This document shows, piece by piece, positions 17,302 to 25,011 of a stretch of 64,000 nucleotides of DNA. Below the pieces are notes generated by a model that was given only the letters and a program-made list of their open reading frames with translations, did no database searches and was not told the DNA's origin. The first letter of the stretch is position 1. Each line of letters opens with the position of its first letter. Source of the DNA: Lachnospiraceae bacterium (GTDB taxonomy: Bacteria; Bacillota; Clostridia; Lachnospirales; Lachnospiraceae); NCBI GenBank assembly GCA_017399685.1, contig JAFQBM010000040.1, forward strand, positions 248,001 to 312,000, read 5' to 3'. Position numbers and translations under genes: made by a program.

Positions 17302-17760
17302 ATGGCAAGTATGATACCTTGTTTTGATTGCTTTTCAGAAGATGGCAAGATTGATTATGGAGATTTTAAGCCTACTTCATATCCATGTTGTAATTGTGGT
17401 AGTAGAGTTTATAAGGAGATTGATTTGGAAGATATATCAAAGGAGAATGATATGGGTGATTTGATTAGCAGAAGTGCTTTGATTGAAGCATTAGATAAAA
17501 GATATAACGAAAAGAAAGAAATTGTTCCAGATAATCTAGCGGAAGGCTTTATGCAGGTGGAAAAGCTGATTAAGGAACAACCTACAGCTTATGACGTAAA
17601 AAAGGTCGTGGCAGAGTTGGAACAGCAGGCAGAACAATATAGAAGAAGGGGTTTCGAACACGAACAAAAAGGATATTCGAAAATAGCTGATAAGTATTAC
17701 GGAAAACAATGCAGTTATTTGCACGCAATCGAGATTGTTCGAAATGGTGGAAAGGAGTAG
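17302..17760 (+). CDS. Small zinc-ribbon phage protein, 152 aa
   Basis: The N terminus carries two cysteine pairs (CFDC ... CCNC) that could bind zinc. The middle (MGDLISRSALIEALDKR ... LIKEQPTAYDV) is typical of small prophage proteins in Lachnospiraceae, and the C terminus is a glutamine- and glutamate-rich coiled coil. Function unknown. GGAG precedes the ATG. An internal ATG at MGDLIS might give a shorter product. Confidence 0.6.
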   Translation: MASMIPCFDCFSEDGKIDYGDFKPTSYPCCNCGSRVYKEIDLEDISKENDMGDLISRSALIEALDKRYNEKKEIVPDNLAEGFMQVEKLIKEQPTAYDVKKVVAELEQQAEQYRRRGFEHEQKGYSKIADKYYGKQCSYLHAIEIVRNGGKE

Positions 17761-17762
17761 GC

Positions 17763-17945
17763 ATGGGGAGATTAACTAAAAAAGATTCAGATGGAGAAGT
17801 TTATACAGATGAATACATAGAAGAAATTCTTCTAATAGATGCAGAAACTGGTGATTGCACAAGCATATATACAGGAAGTGTAATTGATAGATTGTATGAA
17901 TACGAAGAAGCAGCAGAGCAGGCATTAGAGAAGATTGGAGAGTGA
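17763..17945 (+). CDS. Hypothetical phage protein, 60 aa
   Basis: Not recognised beyond being a typical small acidic prophage protein (MGRLTKKDSDGEVYTDEY). ATG 17763 follows AAAGGAG closely after the preceding stop. Confidence 0.5.
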   Translation: MGRLTKKDSDGEVYTDEYIEEILLIDAETGDCTSIYTGSVIDRLYEYEEAAEQALEKIGE

Positions 17946-17949
17946 GAGG

Positions 17950-18231
17950 ATGAATAGAACAACAGATTACAGATTTTTTTCTTGTCCTATATGCGGAGAA
18001 AGACCATATATAAAAACAATTAACATAAACTATGGAGTAGTATATTGCAAGGGAAAACTCTTTAAAAGACATCCGATAATTCAAGTATCAACTGGATATT
18101 GTAATCCATGTGAACTTTACAAGAAATTAGCAAGTGGTTGGGCTTATAGTCATCGGGAATCATTGAATAGATTGCCTATTAGAATAAATATGGAGCGATT
18201 AGATAAGGAGAATGAGCATGACACAGAATGA
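17950..18231 (+). CDS. Small zinc-finger phage protein, 93 aa
   Basis: The N terminus has CPICGERPYI and a second cysteine pair around CNPCELY, suggesting a zinc ribbon similar to Lar-type or C4 phage proteins. ATG 17950 has GAGAGG just before it, overlapping the region after the preceding stop. Its end overlaps the next gene by 14 bases. Role unknown. Confidence 0.5.
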   Translation: MNRTTDYRFFSCPICGERPYIKTININYGVVYCKGKLFKRHPIIQVSTGYCNPCELYKKLASGWAYSHRESLNRLPIRINMERLDKENEHDTE

Positions 18232-18520
18232 AAAGGTAGAGAAATATTTTGAATCCGAACTTTCAATGTTGCCAGAAGAAAGTAAGGATTCATTAGAAGT
18301 CGAGGAAATAAAAGACATTTGTTTAAAAGCCCTTGAAGAAATCCAGCAGTACCGAGAAATCGGAACTGCTGAAGAATTTAAGGTTTTGAAAGAAAAGAAT
18401 GAGCCAAAGAACGCAACTTTTGATAACATTTATGATATATATATTTGTCCTGACTGCGGAAAGTCGGTGGGAGAACATCAAAATTATTGCTGGAACTGTG
18501 GACAGGCTTTTAGTGTTTGA
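18218..18520 (+). CDS. Small phage protein with C-terminal zinc ribbon, 100 aa
   Basis: An N-terminal acidic helical part (MTQNEKVEKYFESEL) leads to a C-terminal CPDCGKS ... CWNCGQAF zinc ribbon. AAGGAG lies seven bases before ATG 18218; ATG 18212 is possible but too close. It is one of three adjacent cysteine-pair proteins; function unknown. Confidence 0.55.
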   Translation: MTQNEKVEKYFESELSMLPEESKDSLEVEEIKDICLKALEEIQQYREIGTAEEFKVLKEKNEPKNATFDNIYDIYICPDCGKSVGEHQNYCWNCGQAFSV

Positions 18521-18541
18521 TTGGAATGAAAGGAGAAGAAC

Positions 18542-18745
18542 ATGAGAGTAATAGGAACAGATGAAAACGGAGATGAAATTGCAGAAGTATCAGCAATAGA
18601 ATTAGATACTATGTTTAAAGAAATCAGAGCAAAGGCAATAGATGAATTTGCGGAAGCATTAAAAGAAAAATATGGTTGCTTAGGATACATAGATGAAATT
18701 ACATTTAAGGAAGTTGACGAAATCGCAGATAAATTAAGAGGATAA
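18542..18745 (+). CDS. Hypothetical phage protein, 67 aa
   Basis: Acidic and helical (RAKAIDEFAEALKEKYG). This wording recurs in many short prophage proteins of gut Clostridia, without assigned function. GGAG precedes the ATG. Confidence 0.5.
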   Translation: MRVIGTDENGDEIAEVSAIELDTMFKEIRAKAIDEFAEALKEKYGCLGYIDEITFKEVDEIADKLRG

Positions 18746-18748
18746 TGA

Positions 18749-18997
18749 ATGGTAAAACTAGATGAGTTAAAGAAACATGACAAAGTATTTTTTGCTAGAA
18801 CAATGCCAAAGTTAGGTTATTATGAAATCTTTGATTGTGTTGTGGTTGACATTGATGAAAAATATTGTATTGTCAGTGATACTAAAACAAAGCAATCATT
18901 TCTAATACATAATTCTAGGGCAGAAGAAGTCTTATTCAAAGACAGAAAACTAGCAGTGAAATATCTCAAAGAGGAGGAGCAGAAATATGAACTATGA
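18749..18997 (+). CDS. Hypothetical phage protein, 82 aa
   Basis: Beta-rich, resembling a small barrel (VVDIDEKYCIVSDTKTKQSF). The ATG lies three bases after the preceding stop. The end overlaps the next small gene by 11 bases. Function unknown. Confidence 0.45.
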   Translation: MVKLDELKKHDKVFFARTMPKLGYYEIFDCVVVDIDEKYCIVSDTKTKQSFLIHNSRAEEVLFKDRKLAVKYLKEEEQKYEL

Positions 18998-19121
18998 AAC
19001 TATTATTGAGTTATCCAATGTGACTTTGGGGGATTGTTTGGATATGTACAAAATGAAAAATATGATTACTATTATTAACGATGGTAGAATTATTAACTTT
19101 GAAAAGGAAGAAAACAAATAG
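18987..19121 (+). CDS. Very small phage protein, 44 aa
   Basis: Starts MNYETIIELSNVTLGDCLD and ends EKEENK. GAGGAGG lies about eight bases before ATG 18987, a strong ribosome-binding site, and the stop is followed 15 bases later by the dut ATG with its own site. Spacing and site quality suggest it is translated. No family recognised. Confidence 0.45.
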   Translation: MNYETIIELSNVTLGDCLDMYKMKNMITIINDGRIINFEKEENK

Positions 19122-19136
19122 AAGAGGAGAAAAAAT

Positions 19137-19571
19137 ATGAAAGTAAATATTAAGAAATTAAATGAAAACGCTATTATCCCATCAAGAGGGAGTGAACAAG
19201 CAGCAGGAATGGATTTATACGCTTGTACAAGCACCCCTGTTGTTATTGCACCACATGAAACTGTAATGGTTGGAACTGGACTTGCTATTGAAACACCTGT
19301 TGGTTATGCTAGTTTGATTTTTGCAAGAAGTGGATTAGCAAGTAAGCAAGGTTTAGCTCCTGCAAATAAAATTGGACTAGTGGACAGTGATTATAGGGGA
19401 GAAGTTAAAGTAGCATTACATAATCATTCCAATGAACCACAAATAATCAATCCAATGGAACGTATTGCTCAGTTGGTAGTAATGCCATATTTACAAGTTG
19501 AGTTTAATGAAGTTGATGAATTGTCTGAAACAGAACGAGGTGAAAGAGGATTTGGTTCTACAGGAAAGTAG
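19137..19571 (+). CDS. dut: Trimeric dUTPase
   Basis: Converts dUTP to dUMP and pyrophosphate, limiting uracil in DNA and feeding dTMP synthesis. 144 residues. The conserved motifs are in order: AAGMDLYA (1), ARSGLA (2), GLVDSDYRGE (3), RIAQLVVMP (4) and the C-terminal RGERGFGSTG (5), which closes the active site. Complete. Phage dUTPases of this class are common; here it belongs to the nucleotide block but is separated from it by small genes. Confidence 0.95.
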   Translation: MKVNIKKLNENAIIPSRGSEQAAGMDLYACTSTPVVIAPHETVMVGTGLAIETPVGYASLIFARSGLASKQGLAPANKIGLVDSDYRGEVKVALHNHSNEPQIINPMERIAQLVVMPYLQVEFNEVDELSETERGERGFGSTGK

Positions 19572-19579
19572 GTGTATAA

Positions 19580-19759
19580 ATGGAGATATATACAACTAAA
19601 GAAATGATGGAAATATTAAAATTTGGTAAAACAAAAATGAATGCTTTATTACGTTCAGGTGAATTTCCTGCTGTTAAAATAGGTGGTCAATATCGTATCA
19701 CTAAAGAAGAACTTGAAAAGTGGATGGAGCAGAATAAAGGCAAAGAGATATATTTATAA
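19580..19759 (+). CDS. xis: Excisionase-like small HTH protein, 59 aa
   Basis: Reads MEIYTTKEMMEILKFGK, then ALLRSGEFPAVKIGG and RITKEELEKWME: the helix-turn-helix_17/MerR-like fold used by excisionases and small DNA-binding proteins. It lies directly upstream of the integrase gene, as xis genes usually do. The start ATG 19580 follows GTAGGTG closely behind the dut stop. The protein would bend att DNA and favour excision; the alternative is a transcription regulator of int. Confidence 0.75.
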   Translation: MEIYTTKEMMEILKFGKTKMNALLRSGEFPAVKIGGQYRITKEELEKWMEQNKGKEIYL

Positions 19760-19762
19760 AAG

Positions 19763-19791
19763 TTGACTAAAAGGGTATACGGTGTTATATT
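19763..19791 (+). promoter_or_regulatory. Sigma-A-type promoter for the integrase gene
   Basis: TTGACT (19763-19768), 17-base spacer, TATATT (19786-19791). An imperfect inverted repeat surrounds it: ACTAAAAGGG at 19766 and CCTTTTTAGT at 19811, which could form an RNA hairpin in the int leader or an operator. Separate transcription of int is plausible. Confidence 0.6.
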
Positions 19792-19836
19792 TAAAGTAAT
19801 ATCGTTCACCTTTTTAGTATAACGAAAGGAGAAAAT

Positions 19837-21027
19837 ATGGAAGCTAAAAAGGTAAAAGTAAATAATATAGAATATGCTGTCAAAGTTAGGTCTAATGGTA
19901 CATTAGAAGCAAAAGTATGGAATCCTTTTCAAAAGAAGCAATGTTCTGTTTATGCAAAGAATACAACTGAATTAAAGCGTAAAATAAGAGACAAAATTAT
20001 ATCAAATGCCCAACAAACAATTAATCCAACTAACGATACAGTTGAACAATATATAACCAAATGGCTATATACTTATAAAATCAAAACAGTTAAAAGGTCT
20101 ACTTTTGATTTACATGAGAAAATGTTTTTAAGATATATCAATCCTATTATAGGACATAAAAAATTCAAAGATGTTACAGATACAGACTTGCAAATCATAT
20201 TAAATGAAACATCAGAAACAAAAGCATTCTCAACTGTACGAAAAGTAAAAGAAACAATGAATCAAATTTGGGGATTTGCATATGAAAGAAAAGATATTGA
20301 AAAGAATTTATTACTTGTATTAAAGCTACCAAAAGAAAGTTTCTGTGGTAAAAAAACTAAGGAAATAAATGTATATACAGATACAGATATAAGGAAAATG
20401 TATTCGGCTATTTTGGAATATTATAATAGTAGTCATTATTATCGTATATCACCGATATTTATTTTCTTAGCAAATACTGGATTAAGAATTGGTGAAGCGT
20501 TGGCATTAAATCATGAAGATATTGATTATGAAAATAAAACTGTTAATATAAACAAAACTCTTTCAAGAGTAAAAATAAGAGAAGATTTACCACAAGATTC
20601 AGAACAAGGTTACGAATATATTATCACAGACCCAAAAACGAATACAAGTAATAGAATAGTAGATTTGAATAATACAGCAATATGGGCATTGCAGGAAATA
20701 AAAAGAAGAAATGAAGAACAAGAAATTCCTAAAAGTAAATTTGTATTTTCTAGCGAATTAGGTAATTTTTTTAATCCAAGGTCAATAGAAGATACAATGA
20801 AGAGAGTATGTAATAGAGCTGGTATAGAATATTATGGGTTACATTCACTTAGACATACATTTGCTTCAAGGTGTTTCCAAAAAGGAATACCAGTTGAAAT
20901 TGTATCAAAAATATTAGGACATTCTTCTCCCACAATAACTACAAAAGTATATATTCATATCATGCCACATATGAAGAGAGATGCTGTTCTTTCATTAGAT
21001 GAAGATTTAAAAATTAAGGTAAGCTAG
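19837..21027 (+). CDS. int: Tyrosine-family integrase
   Basis: 396 residues. The N terminus is an arm-type DNA-binding domain; a SAM-like core-binding domain follows (TVEQYITKWLYTY), then the catalytic domain. Catalytic residues are visible: Arg in NTGLRIGEAL, HSLRHTF (H-x-x-R), LGHSS and the nucleophile in TTKVYIHI. It catalyses site-specific integration and, with the upstream Xis-like protein, excision. It is the last gene of the element and reads towards the adjacent att end, as in Tn916-type and many phage integrases. AAAGGAG precedes the ATG. Confidence 0.93.
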   Translation: MEAKKVKVNNIEYAVKVRSNGTLEAKVWNPFQKKQCSVYAKNTTELKRKIRDKIISNAQQTINPTNDTVEQYITKWLYTYKIKTVKRSTFDLHEKMFLRYINPIIGHKKFKDVTDTDLQIILNETSETKAFSTVRKVKETMNQIWGFAYERKDIEKNLLLVLKLPKESFCGKKTKEINVYTDTDIRKMYSAILEYYNSSHYYRISPIFIFLANTGLRIGEALALNHEDIDYENKTVNINKTLSRVKIREDLPQDSEQGYEYIITDPKTNTSNRIVDLNNTAIWALQEIKRRNEEQEIPKSKFVFSSELGNFFNPRSIEDTMKRVCNRAGIEYYGLHSLRHTFASRCFQKGIPVEIVSKILGHSSPTITTKVYIHIMPHMKRDAVLSLDEDLKIKVS

Positions 21028-21100
21028 TACCCTATTTAGTACCCTACTTTGTACCCTACTTTTTGTGATAAAATATGATAAAATACGGTAAAATATAATA
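21027..21100 (+). repeat. Two arrays of short direct repeats next to int (putative integrase arm sites)
   Basis: Three head-to-tail 12-base units GTACCCTACTTT (21027-21038 with two mismatches, 21039-21050, 21051-21062) begin within the int stop codon. They are followed at 21066 by about 10-base units TGATAAAATA, with two perfect copies and two degenerate ones to 21100. Units spaced by about one helical turn beside an integrase gene fit arm-type binding sites for integrase and excisionase. The function is inferred. Confidence 0.6.
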
Positions 21101-21190
21101 AATTAACATTTGTTTTTAGAAAGAGAAAGTCTCTGGAAAGTGGCTTAAATACAGTGTTTTCAAGTGTTTTTGAGGTGGAAATTAAAAGTA

Positions 21191-21220
21191 GTTCGTATTA
21201 TCGAATCCCCCTCTCGCTAC
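21191..21220 (+). other. Probable attachment-site end: tRNA-like 3' fragment
   Basis: TTATCGAATCCCCCTCTC resembles the T-loop and acceptor strand of a serine-type tRNA, with no tRNA body upstream. TTCGTATTATCGAA is a short palindrome inside it. Elements with tyrosine integrases often carry such a 3' fragment where they interrupted a tRNA or similar gene. The intact gene would lie beyond the left edge. The terminator directly behind supports a former RNA gene 3' end. The exact crossover cannot be defined without the other end. Confidence 0.4.
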
Positions 21221-21224
21221 TTCG

Positions 21225-21253
21225 AAGGAAAGTCTTTTTAGACTTTCCTTTTT
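21225..21253 (+). terminator. Rho-independent terminator
   Basis: AAGGAAAGTC pairs with GACTTTCCTT (10 bp, 6-base loop) and is followed by TTT. It probably ended the RNA gene into which the element integrated and now separates the element from the chromosome. Confidence 0.8.
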
Positions 21254-21287
21254 ACGTAACAGAAATTAAAAGGAAAGGGGTTTTTTC

Positions 21288-22052
21288 ATGGAAGCCTATA
21301 CTGGTTTTGCAAAAGTATATGATGATTTTATGGATAATGTAGATTATGAAAATTGGACATCCTATCTGGTAGAGAGAATGAAAGAGTATGGGATTACAGA
21401 AGGAATTCTTTTGGATTTAGGTTGTGGAACCGGTAAAATGACACGAAAATTAGCCGGTTATGGTTTTGATATGATAGGAATTGATAATTCTTTTGAAATG
21501 TTAGATATTGCAAGAGAAGTATCCGGAGAAGATGAGGGTATTTTATATTTGCTTCAGGATATGAGAGAATTTGAACTTTATGGGACGGTTTGTGCCATTA
21601 CATCTAATTGTGATAGTTTAAATTATATACTGGAATATGATGATTTAGTTCAGGTATTTCGTTTGGTAAATAATTATCTTGATCCGGAAGGTATTTTCAT
21701 TTTTGATGTGAATACAGAATATAAGTACAAAGAGATTTTAGCCGATCATACCATTGCAGAAGACAGAGAAGACATTAGCTTCATCTGGGATAATTATTAT
21801 TATGAAGAAGAAAAAATGAATGAGTACGACTTAAATCTGTTTGTAAAAGAGGAAAGTGGTTTGTATCGAAAATTACAGGAAACCCATTATCAACGTGCAT
21901 ATTCTGTAGAAGAGATTTCTCATGCCATAAAAACAGCAGGAATGGAATTGCTTGCTATCTATGATGCTTTTACGAAAGAAGAACCTAAAACGGATTCCCA
22001 AAGATTACATTTTATTGTCAGGGAAAAAGGGAAGAAAATGAAAGAAAAATAA
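21288..22052 (+). CDS. Class I SAM-dependent methyltransferase
   Basis: 254 residues. The SAM-binding loop is LLDLGCGTGKMTRKL, followed by MIGIDNSFEML and DMREF, all typical of the Rossmann methyltransferase fold. The substrate is unknown. It is the first chromosomal gene after the element, with AAAGGGG before the ATG, and is followed at 23 bases by hslO, so the two are likely co-transcribed. Whether its promoter lay on the far side of the insertion cannot be seen. Confidence 0.85.
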   Translation: MEAYTGFAKVYDDFMDNVDYENWTSYLVERMKEYGITEGILLDLGCGTGKMTRKLAGYGFDMIGIDNSFEMLDIAREVSGEDEGILYLLQDMREFELYGTVCAITSNCDSLNYILEYDDLVQVFRLVNNYLDPEGIFIFDVNTEYKYKEILADHTIAEDREDISFIWDNYYYEEEKMNEYDLNLFVKEESGLYRKLQETHYQRAYSVEEISHAIKTAGMELLAIYDAFTKEEPKTDSQRLHFIVREKGKKMKEK

Positions 22053-22074
22053 CTGGTAAAAATGGAGGATAAAA

Positions 22075-22947
22075 ATGGACTATATTATTAGAGGAACTGC
22101 TGCAGAAGGTCAGGTGCGTTTTTTTGCAGCCACAACGAAAGAACTGGTAGAAAAGGGAAGACAACTTCACAATACAAGTCCTGTAGCAACTGCTGCTTTG
22201 GGCCGATTGCTGACAGCCGGTGCCATGATGGGAAGTATGTGTAAAAATGATTCTGATGTGATTACATTGCAGATTAAATGTAGTGGGCCAATTGAAGGTC
22301 TGGTGGTAACAGCGGATTCAAAAGCCAATGTAAAAGGATATGTTTTTAATCCTGATGTAATGCTGCCTCCGAGTGCAAAAGGAAAACTGGATGTAGGAAG
22401 AGCCTTGGATTTAGGTGTTTTAAGCGTAATTAAGGACATCGGGTTAAAAGAGCCTTATGTAGGACAGACCCACCTGGTTTCCGGAGAAATTGCAGAGGAT
22501 TTAACCTATTATTTTGCGACATCAGAACAGGTTCCAACTTCTGTGGCATTGGGAGTGTTAATGGACAAAGATAACACCGTAAGACAGGCAGGAGGATTTA
22601 TTATTCAGCTGATGCCGTTTGCCAGTGAAGAGGTAATTTCCTTTTTGGAAGAAAAGTTAAAGGAATTTACTTCTATTACTGCATTGATGGATCAAGGAAT
22701 GACACCGGAAGATATGATAAATCGTTTATTAGGTGGTTTTGACGTTACCATTTGGGATAAGGTAGATACAAAGTTTGAATGTAACTGCAGTAAGGAAAGA
22801 GTGGCTAAGGCTGTTATGAGTATTGGAAGGAAAGATTTAACGGAGATGATAGAGGAAGGTGAGCCAATCGAAGTAAACTGTCATTTTTGTAATGAAAAAT
22901 ATCATTTTAGTGTAGAAGAATTAAAAGCAATGATAAGTTCTTCATAA
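22075..22947 (+). CDS. hslO: Redox-regulated chaperone Hsp33
   Basis: 290 residues, full length. Hsp33 is a cytoplasmic holdase activated by oxidative unfolding of its C-terminal zinc domain. The redox switch cysteines are visible: CNC at about residue 235 and CHFC at about 268. The N-terminal part has the typical GRLLTAGAMMG and GFIIQLMP. A weak hairpin (AAAACAA/TTGTTTT at 22969) follows. Confidence 0.95.
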   Translation: MDYIIRGTAAEGQVRFFAATTKELVEKGRQLHNTSPVATAALGRLLTAGAMMGSMCKNDSDVITLQIKCSGPIEGLVVTADSKANVKGYVFNPDVMLPPSAKGKLDVGRALDLGVLSVIKDIGLKEPYVGQTHLVSGEIAEDLTYYFATSEQVPTSVALGVLMDKDNTVRQAGGFIIQLMPFASEEVISFLEEKLKEFTSITALMDQGMTPEDMINRLLGGFDVTIWDKVDTKFECNCSKERVAKAVMSIGRKDLTEMIEEGEPIEVNCHFCNEKYHFSVEELKAMISSS

Positions 22948-23000
22948 AAAAGTAATGGAATTAAAATGTAAAACAAGCTTTTTGTTTTAATTTCATAAAA

Positions 23001-23034
23001 AGAAGGTAGTTTCTTCAAAATGAAACTACCTTCT
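23001..23034 (-). terminator. Terminator of the minus-strand gene at 23043-23474
   Basis: A perfect 13-bp inverted repeat (AGAAGGTAGTTTC and its complement, 8-base loop). On the minus strand it is followed by TTTTTATG, a U-run; on the plus strand there is none, so it chiefly ends the convergent minus-strand gene. Confidence 0.8.
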
Positions 23035-23042
23035 TGGCGTTA

Positions 23043-23474
23043 TTATAATATTTCTTCAGGAAGAGGAGTAACTTCTGGAATATCTTCCGTCAGGCTTACC
23101 TCAGTAGGAACATCATCGGTTTCATCGGCGATTGTAGTTTCGGATGTCTCATCTTCCTCTGGAGAAGTAATATGAATGGTTCGATATTCTCTGTCATGGT
23201 TTTCTTCGAAAATCTGGTCAGAAAAGTCTTCTACATCCACGATTTCGTTTGTGTCTGCTTTTTTAGCATCCCATTGAAGTTTCTTTTCCTTTGCAAAGTC
23301 AACTGCCTTGTCTTTTAGTTCCACGCCCTTATCCCAATATGGTTTTAAAGGATTTTCGTCGGAATTTTCTAAGATTTTAGATTCTTTAATCTTATCACGA
23401 AATACATACATGGCTCCACCAATCGCTGCGGTGGCGGTAGCTAAAAATAAAAGTTTGCTTGTTTTTTTTGACAT
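23043..23474 (-). CDS. Small membrane-anchored acidic protein
   Basis: 143 residues. The N terminus has one hydrophobic segment (LLFLATATAAIGGAMYVF) after a basic start, so it is anchored or exported. The rest is strongly acidic and probably disordered (many E, T and D, with SPEEDETSET). This resembles the YtxH-like small anchored proteins of Firmicutes. Function unknown. GAGGTG precedes the ATG on the minus strand. Confidence 0.65.
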   Translation of the reverse strand: MSKKTSKLLFLATATAAIGGAMYVFRDKIKESKILENSDENPLKPYWDKGVELKDKAVDFAKEKKLQWDAKKADTNEIVDVEDFSDQIFEENHDREYRTIHITSPEEDETSETTIADETDDVPTEVSLTEDIPEVTPLPEEIL

Positions 23475-23719
23475 AATGAAACACCTCGTATAAATTAAAT
23501 GATAGAGTTATAATAAAGCCGGGATTATTCACAGTTTGTAAGATATTTCGTGAATAACCTGGGTAAAGTTAATAGGTACTAACATTATGAGTTTTGTACC
23601 ATTAAGAGAGTTTATAAAACATATATACAATATTATAGTATGCTTTATATAAAAAATCAATTGACGTATGAAAAAAAATACGTTAAAATTTCCCTAAAAA
23701 ACTAAGGTGGTATCATCTG
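23475..23719. promoter_or_regulatory. Divergent intergenic region with ClC promoter
   Basis: TTGACG (23661-23666), 17-base spacer, TAAAAT (23684-23689) forms a good sigma-A-type promoter for the + strand channel gene. ACGTAT (23664-23669) and ATACGT (23678-23683), separated by eight bases, form an inverted repeat lying within it and could be an operator. No fluoride riboswitch was found. Confidence 0.6.
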
Positions 23720-24991
23720 ATGTTGGAAGAACAAAAGAAAAACTTAAAAAAGGATATGAAGTCTGCAAATACATACTGGATTACCTTTCTAAAGTGGGTT
23801 GTTTTGGCGGTATTAATCGGAGTGATTTGTGGATTAGTAGGTACACTATTTTATTATGCGGTAAAAAATGTTACTTTATTCAGAGAGCAAAATGTATGGA
23901 TTCTGTTATGTATGCCCTTAGCGGGTATTTTTATTGTAAAATTGTATCATGTATTCGGTTTGATACAGGATAGGGGAACAAATCTTGTGATTGGTTCTAT
24001 CCGTTCCGGGGAAAATGTACCCTTGCGTATGTCAGCATTGATTTTTATTGGTACAGTATTTACCCATCTGGTAGGTGGTTCGTCAGGAAGAGAAGGAGCC
24101 GCTTTGCAGATTGGGGGAAGTATTGGAAACTTTTTAGGAAGAAAGTTTCATTTTGGTGAAAAAGAAAAGATTATTTGTACCATGTGTGGAATGAGTGCGG
24201 TATTTAGTGCTATTTTCGGAACCCCTATTACTGCAACGGTATTTAGTATGGAGGTAATCAGTGTTGGGGTAATGTATTATTCTGCACTGGTGCCTTGCAT
24301 GACCTCTGCCTTGATGGCATATTTTATTTCCAACAGGCTGAAGGTACAAGGAGAATCCTTTGCTTTTGAGAATCCTTTGGATTTTGATTTGTTATCTTTT
24401 GCAAAAGTTATGGTTTTCGGAGTTTGTTGTGCTTTGATTAGCATATTATTTTGTATTGCTATGCACAAAGTGGGAGAATTCTTGAATAAAAAATTTAAAA
24501 ATCCGTATTATAGAATTCTTGTAGGTTCTTTTGTTGTGATATTACTAACGATTGCTTTACAGACCATGGATTATAACGGAGCCGGAATGGAAATTGTGGA
24601 AAAGGCAATTCACGGAGAAGCAGAGTGGTTTGCGTTTTTGCTGAAAATATTGTTTACTGCCGTTACGTTAGGCTGTGGATTTAAGGGTGGTGAAATTGTA
24701 CCTTCCTTTTTCATTGGGGCTACATTTGGATGTGTGGTGGCACCTTTGCTGGGGATTCCAGCCGGATTTGGAGCAGCATTGGGGATGATTGGTGTTTTTT
24801 GTGGTGTAGTAAACTGTCCGTTGGCAAGTATTATTTTAAGTATTGAAATGTTTGGAAGTCAGTCCTTAATCTTTTTTGCAATCATTTCAGCGGTAAGTTT
24901 TATGCTGAGTGGAAGATACAGTCTGTACAGCAGCCAGAAAATTATTTATTCTAAATTGAAACCGGAATACGTAAATAGAGATACAAAATAG
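23720..24991 (+). CDS. ClC-family chloride channel or H+/Cl- exchanger
   Basis: 423 residues with about ten hydrophobic segments. The selectivity-filter sequences are visible: GSSGREGAALQ (including the gating glutamate), GTPITATVFSMEV and KGGEIVPSFFIGATFG (GxFxP-like, here EIVP). The glutamate in GREG fits an exchanger or gated channel. It moves chloride across the cytoplasmic membrane. ATG 23720 follows AAGGTGG. Confidence 0.88.
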   Translation: MLEEQKKNLKKDMKSANTYWITFLKWVVLAVLIGVICGLVGTLFYYAVKNVTLFREQNVWILLCMPLAGIFIVKLYHVFGLIQDRGTNLVIGSIRSGENVPLRMSALIFIGTVFTHLVGGSSGREGAALQIGGSIGNFLGRKFHFGEKEKIICTMCGMSAVFSAIFGTPITATVFSMEVISVGVMYYSALVPCMTSALMAYFISNRLKVQGESFAFENPLDFDLLSFAKVMVFGVCCALISILFCIAMHKVGEFLNKKFKNPYYRILVGSFVVILLTIALQTMDYNGAGMEIVEKAIHGEAEWFAFLLKILFTAVTLGCGFKGGEIVPSFFIGATFGCVVAPLLGIPAGFGAALGMIGVFCGVVNCPLASIILSIEMFGSQSLIFFAIISAVSFMLSGRYSLYSSQKIIYSKLKPEYVNRDTK

Positions 24992-25011
24992 TAAAGAAAG
25001 AGGAGAAAAGA

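Noticed and set aside
21181-21224. Complete tRNA gene
   Set aside because: Only a T-loop/acceptor-like 3' fragment is present; no D- or anticodon arm lies upstream.
23475-23719. Fluoride riboswitch before the ClC gene
   Set aside because: The characteristic conserved bases were not found; a plain promoter with an inverted repeat is present.
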